NCBI GenBank assembly: GCA_003255745.1
Contig: QKYL01000078.1
Span: forward strand, 1-42,306
Source of the DNA: Paracoccus saliphilus
GTDB lineage: Bacteria > Pseudomonadota > Alphaproteobacteria > Rhodobacterales > Rhodobacteraceae
Direction: 5' to 3'
Length of the DNA: 42,306 nt
Under the pieces are notes generated by a model. That model was not told the DNA's origin and ran no database searches. It worked only from the letters and a program-made list of their open reading frames with translations. Below, piece after piece: positions 36,528 to 42,306 of the stretch; position 1 is the stretch's first letter; every line of letters starts with the position of its first letter. The position numbers and the translations under genes are program-made.

Positions 36528-36799
36528 TGGCCTGCCTCCGGTGCTGCGCCCGCGGGACGCAGCAGGTCGTCGAGCGGCCAGGGGCGGTCTGTCAGCAGCC
36601 CGATCCGGCGCAGCAGAGCGATGGCGCGGATGCGGTCGGCGCTGTCCATCTGCATCAGCGTCACCCGGTAGTCCCGGGGCAGCCCCTCCCCACTGAGCAG
36701 CCAGCCCGAGGCAGCCTCGGCGAAAGGCTCAAAGGCGGGGGCCGAGGCGCTGCCGGTGCCAAGCGCCGTCACCACGAACAGGATGCCGATGCCTGTCAT
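36524..36799 (-). CDS. Small secreted protein of unknown function in the flagellar operon
   Basis: A 91-residue protein starting with a Sec-like signal (MTGIGILFVVTALGTGSASA), followed by a short mature part with PFAEAASGWLLSGEGLP, DYRVTLMQMDSADRIRAIAL and a Pro-rich C-terminus. No cysteine or known domain is seen. The ATG at 36799 shares its A with the motA stop (TGATG), and the stop overlaps flhA by 4 bases. This pins the frame and supports translation. A periplasmic accessory role in motor or export assembly is only an inference from position. Confidence 0.75.
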   Translation of the reverse strand: MTGIGILFVVTALGTGSASAPAFEPFAEAASGWLLSGEGLPRDYRVTLMQMDSADRIRAIALLRRIGLLTDRPWPLDDLLRPAGAAPEAGQ

Positions 36800-37665
36800 C
36801 ACGCGGCCTTCTTCAGCTCGCGCAACGCGCTTTCCAATGTATCGAAACTGGGGCGCACATGTTCGGGAACCGTCTGCCGCCCCACTTCCACGCAAAGCGT
36901 CGTCGCGTGCTGATGCAGGCCCGCCACCAGGACAGATTTGATCACGTCATAAAAGCCAAGGTCCTGCTTGACCACGGCACCAAGCCGGTTGGCCAGTGGC
37001 GCCACGAAGCCATAGGACAGGAAAACGCCCAGAAAGGTGCCGACCAGCGCGCCGCCGATCATCTTGCCCAGAACCGCGGGCGGCTGGTCGATCGAGCTCA
37101 TGGTCTTGATCACGCCCAGCACAGCCGCGACGATGCCAAGCGCCGGCAGCGCATCCGCCATGTTCTGCAGGGCATGGGGGACATGCATCTCCTCCTCGCG
37201 CATGATGGCGATGCGGCGCGACAGCATGTCTTCGACCTGGTAGGGATCGTCATAGTTCAGGCTGGCCGACCGCATCGTGTCAGCGATCAGCGAGACGATG
37301 TTGTGCTCGGCCGCCAGACGCGGATAGGCGGTAAAGATCGGCGACTCGGCGGGGTTTTCGATATGCTGCTCCAGCGCCACCGGGTTTTCGCGCGCGATCT
37401 TGAGCAGCTGGAACATCAGGCACAGCACGTCCTGATGATCCTGGGGCGTCCATTTCGGCCCCTTGAAGGCGCGGATCAGGCCAGACAGCGTGTGTTTCAG
37501 GACGTGGGTGTTGTTGCCCAGAAGATAGGCACCCACGGCGGCCCCCATGATCATCATCATCTCGAAAGGCAGCGAGTGGAGGATGACCCCCATCTTGCCC
37601 CCCGCCAGCAGATAGCCGCCGAACACCATGGCGAGCGTGACGAAAATTCCGACGAAACCGAACAT
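36799..37665 (-). CDS. motA: Flagellar motor stator protein MotA
   Basis: A 288-residue proton-channel subunit of the stator. The start FGFVGIFVTLAMVFGGYLLAGG and MMMIMGAAVGAYLLGNN are the first two transmembrane helices. The cytoplasmic loop carries charged residues that act on FliG, and the last two helices include ALPALGIVAAVLGVIKTM and GGALVGTFLGVFLSYGFVAPLAN. Length matches MotA of the E. coli type. motB is not adjacent; instead a MotE-like gene precedes it by 12 bases. Confidence 0.97.
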   Translation of the reverse strand: MFGFVGIFVTLAMVFGGYLLAGGKMGVILHSLPFEMMMIMGAAVGAYLLGNNTHVLKHTLSGLIRAFKGPKWTPQDHQDVLCLMFQLLKIARENPVALEQHIENPAESPIFTAYPRLAAEHNIVSLIADTMRSASLNYDDPYQVEDMLSRRIAIMREEEMHVPHALQNMADALPALGIVAAVLGVIKTMSSIDQPPAVLGKMIGGALVGTFLGVFLSYGFVAPLANRLGAVVKQDLGFYDVIKSVLVAGLHQHATTLCVEVGRQTVPEHVRPSFDTLESALRELKKAA

Positions 37666-37677
37666 GATTGCTAGTCC

Positions 37678-38220
37678 TTATGGATTGCGGACACTGCGCG
37701 CACCCATCTGGGCCGTCAGCAGCGCGGCTTGGCGGGGTTCGACCGCGGCGATGATGCGGGCGCCGGTCTCGGGCTGGACCCTCATGAGGATCTCGGCCGC
37801 GAAATCGGCAGGAAGGTTGGTCAGAACGGCGGCAGCTTCGGCGGGCTTCATCTGGTCATAGACCGCGATCAGGCGGTCGATGTCGCTGCGCACGGCCTCG
37901 GATTTTCCGTCCTGGCGGGCGCGGATGCTGCCCTTCTGGCTGCGCAGCTCCTCAAGCCGCTGGCGCAGCGTCGCCTCGGCGGTGGCCAACTCCGCTTTGC
38001 GGGTTTCGATGGCGGCCATGTACCGCTCGATCCGCAGGGCGCGGTCGCGCAGCTCCTCGGCCAAGGCGACCGCTTCGGGGACATCTCCGCACCCCTGCAG
38101 AAGATCCGACGGCGCGGCGACAGCAGCGAAAAGGCGCGACAGGTCGCGGCCCTGCACCATCAACGCAAGGCCCGGCAGGACAAAGACCAGCGCCAGAGCG
38201 GGCAAGAGCGGCTTACTCAT
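37678..38220 (-). CDS. MotE-like flagellar protein (MgtE N-domain fold)
   Basis: A 180-residue protein with an N-terminal hydrophobic signal or anchor (LLPALALVFVLPGLALMV), a periplasmic coiled coil (about 60-115, with RKAELATAEATLRQRLEELRSQ) and a C-terminal MgtE_N-like helical domain (YDQMKPAEAAAVLTNLP, then AAEILMRVQPETGARIIAA). This layout is that of MotE, the MotC chaperone known in Sinorhizobium, and related flagellar proteins. ATG 38220 is chosen because the anchor starts there. It overlaps the upstream gene by 8 bases. Which stator protein it serves here is unknown. Confidence 0.8.
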   Translation of the reverse strand: MSKPLLPALALVFVLPGLALMVQGRDLSRLFAAVAAPSDLLQGCGDVPEAVALAEELRDRALRIERYMAAIETRKAELATAEATLRQRLEELRSQKGSIRARQDGKSEAVRSDIDRLIAVYDQMKPAEAAAVLTNLPADFAAEILMRVQPETGARIIAAVEPRQAALLTAQMGARSVRNP

Positions 38221-38566
38221 GGCCCACCTCGGCGCGCTTGCGCAACCTGCGCGCGGTCGTGGCGGGCGGTGGCGCCTCCGCCGCAGCCATTCCGATGCGC
38301 TGGCGAAGGTCCCAGATGGCGCGTTCGCGGCGGGCGGTTTCGATCTCGTCGGCCAGACGTTCGCTGGCGGCGTTGGCCTCGTCCCGGGCGGCGCGGATCG
38401 CCTGCTCCAGCCTGTCGACCTCGGCAGCCATGATGGCGATCGCTCCGCCAAGCCCGCTCTCCAGGTCGTTCAGCTTGCGCAGGCGATGGGTCAGCGTCAC
38501 GCAGAAGGCCCCAAGTCCAAGACACGCAAGGACCAGCATGGCCTGAAGAAGATGTTCAATTGTCAT
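38213..38566 (-). CDS. Membrane-anchored coiled-coil protein, possibly PflI/DUF6468-like
   Basis: A 117-residue protein with one N-terminal transmembrane segment (LLQAMLVLACLGLGAFCVTLT), a long helical region (LNDLESGLGG, then VDRLEQAIRAARDEANAAS) and a Pro/Ala/Arg-rich tail. Topology and position next to fliL resemble DUF6468 proteins; one in Caulobacter, PflI, affects flagellum placement. The match is by architecture and memory, not a solid motif. It overlaps fliL by 4 bases and the MotE-like gene by 8, so it is surely co-translated. Confidence 0.65.
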   Translation of the reverse strand: MTIEHLLQAMLVLACLGLGAFCVTLTHRLRKLNDLESGLGGAIAIMAAEVDRLEQAIRAARDEANAASERLADEIETARRERAIWDLRQRIGMAAAEAPPPATTARRLRKRAEVGHE

Positions 38567-39039
38567 TTGAAGCGGAACTCCGTGATCAGCAGGTCCTTGA
38601 CCGGGTCTTCGCCCAGGACGAATCGCGTGCGGGTGACAAGTTCCGCACGGATCACCTCAAGGACCCCGCGCTTGTCATAGGCGCTCGGATCGACGCCCGA
38701 GAGGAATGTGGTGAAGGCGTCAGAGACGCGGGGCATCAGGTGCCGCACGTCCGCGGCGTGCGCGGTGTCGGTTTCGATCGTCGCCGCCAAGACCAGGCTG
38801 CGTGCCCGTCCTCCCGGAACAACAATCTCGACCTTTGGGACATCGATGAATTCGACCGCTGCATGGGCCAAGACAGGCTCGGCGCTTTCTGGCTGTGCCA
38901 TCAGGCCGGCAGGTGACCAGAACCCCATATAGGTCGAGGCAAACCCGCCCCCGCCCAGCAACAGCGCAGCTGCGATCGGGACCAGCAGTCCTCTTTTGCT
39001 CCGGGAAGGTTCGGCCGCGTCGGCCACTGCGTCGGTCAT
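38563..39039 (-). CDS. fliL: Flagellar basal body-associated protein FliL
   Basis: A 158-residue inner-membrane protein around the stator that supports torque and stator stability. A short cytoplasmic N-terminus precedes one transmembrane helix (LLVPIAAALLLGGGGFAST), a linker, and the periplasmic domain with FIDVPKVEIVVPG and the conserved ending EVIRAELVTRTRFVLGEDPVKDLLITEFRFK split over the last 35 residues. It starts the minus-strand flagellar operon and is divergent from fliF. Confidence 0.92.
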   Translation of the reverse strand: MTDAVADAAEPSRSKRGLLVPIAAALLLGGGGFASTYMGFWSPAGLMAQPESAEPVLAHAAVEFIDVPKVEIVVPGGRARSLVLAATIETDTAHAADVRHLMPRVSDAFTTFLSGVDPSAYDKRGVLEVIRAELVTRTRFVLGEDPVKDLLITEFRFK

Positions 39040-39081
39040 CGTGATTCTCCGTCCTGACGAAACGGAAATATCAGGTTGCGA

Positions 39082-39096
39082 CTAACCGAATCTTAA
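39082..39096. promoter_or_regulatory. Candidate CtrA-binding site between fliL and fliF
   Basis: CTAA-N7-TTAA (on the other strand TTAA-N7-TTAG) matches the CtrA consensus TTAA-N7-TTAA with one change. A GAATC (39088-39092) lies inside it, a possible CcrM methylation site; other GANTC sites are at 39043-39047 and 39140-39144. CtrA is known to control flagellar genes in Rhodobacterales. Confidence 0.5.
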
Positions 39097-39157
39097 TGCC
39101 GGCCATGTCATCCAAGGATCAGAACAACGACGACGCGCTGATTCGAAAGGAACGGTT

Positions 39158-40732
39158 TTGCAAAAACTGCAGGACTACTGGAACGAGCGAAGCTCTCAAC
39201 AGCGGATGATCCTGGGCGGTGCCTTTTTGGCAGTTTTCCTTGCGATCATGGGCTTTTCGTGGCTGGCCAACCGGCCCAGCATGGCGCTGATCTATGGCGG
39301 GCTTGATTCCGCCCAGGCTGGCGAGGTGGTCGCCGGCATCGAACGCGCCGGTGTGCCCTATGAGGTTCGCGGCGACGCGATCTGGGTGGAGGCGGGACAG
39401 CGCGACCGACTGCGGATGGACCTGGCCGCGCAAGGCCTGCCCGCTGCCTCCAGCACCGGCTACGAGCTGCTGGACGGAATGTCAGGCTTTGGCACCACCT
39501 CGCAGATGTTCGACGCAGCCTATTGGCGCGCCAAGGAAGGCGAGCTGGCGCGTACGATCCTGGCCCTGCCGAACGTTCAGACTGCGCGGGTGCATCTGGC
39601 CATCGAAACCGGCCGGGGCTATCGGCGCGAACAGAACGGCAGCGCGTCAGTCACGCTGACAACATCGGGACAGGCGATCAGCCGCGACCAGGCAGCGGCG
39701 TTGAAATATCTGATTTCCTCGGGCGTGCCCGGCATGCAGCCCGACCGGGTGACGGTGATCGATTCGCAGCGCGGGATCATTTCGGCCACCGAGGATCAGA
39801 CCGGGGCAGACCGCGCGGCCGAGATGAAGCGCAATGTCGAACGCATCCTTGAACCCCATGTCGGTGTGGGAAATGCCATTGTCGAACTGAACCTGGACCT
39901 GATCACCGATACCGAGTTGCTGACCGAGCAGCGCTTTGACCCCGAACAGCGGGCGCTGATCTCGACCGTGACCGAGGAAACGTCGGATCAAAGTAACTCG
40001 ACCGGGGCGGGAGCGGTGACGGCAGCCTCCAACCTGCCCGATGCGCAGGAGCAGCCGGGCGACCAGAGCCAGTCGAACCGATCGGAGAACCGCCAGCAAT
40101 CGAATTACGAGGTCAGCCGCGTGACGCGAGAGGTGTCGCGCCAGCCGGGTTCGACGCGCCGCCTGACGGTTGCGGTGCTGGTGAACGGCACGGCGCAGGT
40201 GGATGCCCAGGGAGAAACAACACTGGTGCCGCGTTCGGAGGACGAACTGACGACGCTGCGTGAACTGGTCGCCTCGGCCGTGGGGTATGACGAGGCCCGC
40301 GGCGACCTGATTACCATCAAGTCGTTGCCCTTCGCGGCCCTGGGTGAAGACGGAACGCTGGCCCGGCCCGGGCTTCTGGACCGCCTGGCACTGAACGACC
40401 TGGCGCGCATCGCGCTGGTGGGGGTCTTTGCCCTGGCCATCATCATGGTGGTTCTTCGCCCGATCCTGCGGACTCGTGCAACGCCCGTGCCGCTTCTGGA
40501 CAGCAGCTCCGCCCCCGCGCCGACTGCGGCGCTGACCGGCACCATAGAAGAACCCGGCAGCCCATTGCCGCAGGAGGCGCGCTTTGCGGCCTCGGCCGCA
40601 CCCGAACCGCCGCAGCTGTCCCTGCCGCCTGCCGATCCCGTCGCCCGCCTGAAAAGCATGATGCGGGAACGGCATGACGAAAGCGTCAAGATCCTCTCCG
40701 GCTGGATCGACAACAAGGAGAAAGCGAATTGA
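39158..40732 (+). CDS. fliF: Flagellar MS-ring protein FliF
   Basis: A 524-residue inner-membrane protein that forms the MS ring, the base of the motor. After the first transmembrane helix (LGGAFLAVFLAIMGFSWLA) comes the YscJ/FliF ring domain, with ALIYGGLDSAQAGEVV and MFDAAYWRAKEGELARTI, then ARVHLAIETGRGYRREQ. A flexible Ser/Gln/Asn-rich region (about 275-315) precedes the second membrane helix (IALVGVFALAIIMVVLRPIL). The C-terminal tail MMRERHDESVKILSGWI is the FliG-binding part. TTG at 39158 follows AAAGGAA by 5 bases. fliG itself is not next to it. Confidence 0.96.
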   Translation: MQKLQDYWNERSSQQRMILGGAFLAVFLAIMGFSWLANRPSMALIYGGLDSAQAGEVVAGIERAGVPYEVRGDAIWVEAGQRDRLRMDLAAQGLPAASSTGYELLDGMSGFGTTSQMFDAAYWRAKEGELARTILALPNVQTARVHLAIETGRGYRREQNGSASVTLTTSGQAISRDQAAALKYLISSGVPGMQPDRVTVIDSQRGIISATEDQTGADRAAEMKRNVERILEPHVGVGNAIVELNLDLITDTELLTEQRFDPEQRALISTVTEETSDQSNSTGAGAVTAASNLPDAQEQPGDQSQSNRSENRQQSNYEVSRVTREVSRQPGSTRRLTVAVLVNGTAQVDAQGETTLVPRSEDELTTLRELVASAVGYDEARGDLITIKSLPFAALGEDGTLARPGLLDRLALNDLARIALVGVFALAIIMVVLRPILRTRATPVPLLDSSSAPAPTAALTGTIEEPGSPLPQEARFAASAAPEPPQLSLPPADPVARLKSMMRERHDESVKILSGWIDNKEKAN

Positions 40733-41304
40733 GCCTTGCGATGTTCAGGCTGGAATCCTTTTCCAGCGTCCTTCTGGACCAACCGACAGAGGCGACTTTT
40801 ACCCGCCAGGACCTGGACCAGGCCTATGCCGATGGCTTTGCGGAAGCCCGCAACCAGTCCCGTGACGAAGAACTGCGGGCCTTGGGCGACAGCCTGGAAA
40901 GGCTGGCAGCCAGCCTTGCCGATGACGACGCCCGCCGCAACAAGATGCGCCTGGAGGCCGTCGAAGCGTTGAGCCCCATCTTGACGCAGATCCTGGACAT
41001 CATGGCCCCGCCTTCGGCTTCGCGGCGGCTGGAGGAGGCGTTGCGCGCGGAACTCGACCGCTTGGCACAGCGCAGCAGCACACTGACGGCGCGCATCGCC
41101 TGCAACGAGCGTCTTCGGCCGCTGGTCGAGCGTTGCCTGAAGGACATCGGCATCACGGGGATCGAGATTGATGCTGCGCCGGCAGACAGGATCACCGTGA
41201 CAGTCGCGGGTGGCCGGATCGAACTGACGCCCGACGCCATAGCGTCTCAGATCCGCACCCTTATCAGCGAAATCAAAGAGGACAGCACCTTATGGACCCA
41301 TTGA
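40729..41304 (+). CDS. fliH: FliH-like flagellar export protein
   Basis: A 191-residue helical protein, probably the FliH regulator of the FliI ATPase. It has an N-terminal region with FTRQDLDQAYADGFAEAR, the A/G-rich YxxGFxxG-type start of FliH coiled coils, then ELRALGDSLERLAASL, and a mixed C-terminal domain including GIEIDAAPADRITVTVAGGR. TTG at 40729 overlaps the fliF stop (TTGA), and GGAG lies 8 bases upstream; ATG 40741 is the alternative. FliH sequences diverge strongly, so the name rests on layout and position between fliF and fliN. Confidence 0.75.
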   Translation: MSLAMFRLESFSSVLLDQPTEATFTRQDLDQAYADGFAEARNQSRDEELRALGDSLERLAASLADDDARRNKMRLEAVEALSPILTQILDIMAPPSASRRLEEALRAELDRLAQRSSTLTARIACNERLRPLVERCLKDIGITGIEIDAAPADRITVTVAGGRIELTPDAIASQIRTLISEIKEDSTLWTH

Positions 41305-41549
41305 CCCACCTGATCGACACCGACATCATCCAGGTCGAAGTCACCATCCGCCTAGGGCGGACGCGCCGCACGGTGGCGCAGCTTTCGGCCCTTCGGCCCG
41401 ACGACGTGCTGATCCTTGACCAGGCGATCGAGGACGGGGTCGAGATCTGCGTCGGCGACAAAGTCATCGCCCGCGGCGAACTGACCGGGGACGGCAGCAG
41501 CGAGGAACGGCTCTGCGTGCGCGTCCTGGGGGCAGCGGAGGCACCGTGA
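41292..41549 (+). CDS. fliN: Flagellar motor switch protein FliN
   Basis: An 85-residue SpoA-domain protein of the C ring. It reads VEVTIRLGRTRRTVAQLSALRPDDVLILDQ, split here as the conserved strand VEVTIRLGRT and the SALRPDDVL turn. EICVGDKVIARGEL and the final RLCVRVL follow. It has almost no N-terminal extension, so it is shorter than most FliN (about 100-135). It overlaps the fliH-like gene by 13 bases and fliP by 4. fliM and fliG must lie elsewhere. Confidence 0.93.
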   Translation: MDPLTHLIDTDIIQVEVTIRLGRTRRTVAQLSALRPDDVLILDQAIEDGVEICVGDKVIARGELTGDGSSEERLCVRVLGAAEAP

Positions 41550-42247
41550 TCCGGCTTGCGATCCTGGTGGCGGCAGCGCTGCTGCCTGTGCCGGCGCTGG
41601 CACAGGAGCTTGGCGACGCCCTGGGCGCCGGCCTGGGCGATAACGCGGCCCTGATCGTGCTGGGCCTGACCGCCCTGTCCCTGGCACCGGGCATCGCGAT
41701 CATGGTGACCGCCTTTCCGTTCATCGTGACGGTCCTGTCCATCCTTCGTCAGGCCATTGGGCTGCAACAGGCGCCACCCAACATGCTGATCGTCAGCCTC
41801 GCCATGTTCCTGACCTGGTTCATCATGGACCCGGTCCTGCGCGAAGCCTGGCAGGTCGCGGGGCTACCCCTGCAGGAGGGAAGCATCGGCATCGCCGAAG
41901 CCTTCCAGCGCGGGATCGTCCCGTTCCAGACCTTCATGATGGCCCGCGTCGATCCCGATACGCTGGCCACGCTGGCGGAAATCGCGCCCGGCGCAGGTGA
42001 CCCTGACCGGCTGTCAGTCCTGGTCCCGTCCTTCATGCTGTCCGAGATTCAGCGCGCCTTCGAGATCGGGTTCCTGATCGCCCTGCCCTTCCTGATCATC
42101 GACTTGGTCGTTTCAGCCGTGCTGATGTCGATGGGCATGATGATGGTGCCGCCGGTCGTGGTTTCCCTGCCCTTCAAGCTGGCCTTTTTCGTCACCGTAG
42201 ACGGATGGGGGATGATCGCGGGCGCGCTGGTGCGCAGTTATGGCTAG
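41546..42247 (+). CDS. fliP: Flagellar export protein FliP
   Basis: A 233-residue polytopic export-gate subunit. A cleavable signal (IRLAILVAAALLPVPALAQ) is typical of FliP. Signature regions are LSLAPGIAIMVTAFPFIVTV with LSILRQAIGLQQAPPNM, then LVPSFMLSEIQRAFEIGFLI and SMGMMMVPPVVVSLPFKLAFF with VDGW. Length is normal. fliO and fliQ are not adjacent here; the 59 bases after the stop hold no further gene start. Confidence 0.97.
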   Translation: MIRLAILVAAALLPVPALAQELGDALGAGLGDNAALIVLGLTALSLAPGIAIMVTAFPFIVTVLSILRQAIGLQQAPPNMLIVSLAMFLTWFIMDPVLREAWQVAGLPLQEGSIGIAEAFQRGIVPFQTFMMARVDPDTLATLAEIAPGAGDPDRLSVLVPSFMLSEIQRAFEIGFLIALPFLIIDLVVSAVLMSMGMMMVPPVVVSLPFKLAFFVTVDGWGMIAGALVRSYG

Positions 42248-42306
42248 GCTCCAGTCCCATTGATTTCACGCTTCATGCATGATTCAGGCTCCGCAAGAAG
42301 ACCTGC

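Noticed and set aside
39064..39079. GG...GC pair as a sigma-54 promoter before fliF
   Set aside because: Spacing between GG and GC is 12 bases; sigma-54 promoters need 10.

Overview
The window is a gene-dense, GC-rich stretch of an alphaproteobacterial chromosome, most likely from Rhodobacterales and plausibly Paracoccus or a close relative. The assignment rests on the compact gene order, the rsfS-rlmH-gpmI-envC-ctpA-rppH cluster, the bioBFDA cluster next to flagellar genes, a CtrA-like site with GANTC motifs at a flagellar promoter, and a short extragenic hairpin repeat of a type I recall from Rhodobacteraceae. No rRNA, tRNA, CRISPR array or prophage is visible. The only mobile DNA is a frameshifted end of an IS110-family transposase at the left edge.

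Left third (1-16 kb): the IS110 remnant lies tail to tail with pyrF. pyrF is divergent from clpB, which has a good heat-shock (RpoH-type) promoter and a strong terminator. A nitronate monooxygenase and the methionine sulfoxide reductase pair msrB-msrA follow on the + strand. Converging on them is a three-gene operon of two periplasmic adaptors and one RND pump, a TriABC-like layout. Upstream of it kynU is divergent from an arylformamidase-like hydrolase; together these convert N-formylkynurenine to anthranilate. Next come an aldo/keto reductase, a YbaK-type deacylase, a DUF421 (YetF-like) membrane protein with an added zinc-ribbon-like tail, and a small protein of unknown function.

Middle (16-28 kb): a lipoprotein lytic transglycosylase overlaps bluB (lower B12 ligand synthesis). 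The minus-strand cluster rsfS, rlmH, gpmI, envC-like, ctpA, rppH combines ribosome maturation, glycolysis, cell-wall hydrolase control, periplasmic proteolysis and mRNA 5'-end processing. Divergent from rsfS, a clear sigma-70-type promoter precedes leuC, and a possible leaderless 28-codon ORF starts where the transcript should start. leuC and leuD are separated by an oppositely oriented five-helix membrane protein. leuD overlaps a secreted EEP-fold protein whose usual catalytic positions look substituted.

Right third (28-42 kb): bioB, bioF, bioD and bioA make biotin from pimeloyl-thioester. Upstream of bioB on the same strand is a tightly overlapping flagellar operon: fliL, a PflI/DUF6468-like gene, a MotE-like gene, motA, a small secreted unknown, flhA, fliR, flhB and a FliJ-like coiled-coil gene. 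fliF, a fliH-like gene, fliN and fliP are divergent from fliL. The 118-base fliL/fliF gap carries the CtrA-like site. fliG, fliM, fliI, fliQ and motB are not in the window. Several genes appear to use TTG starts (msrB, bluB, the EEP protein, fliF, fliH).
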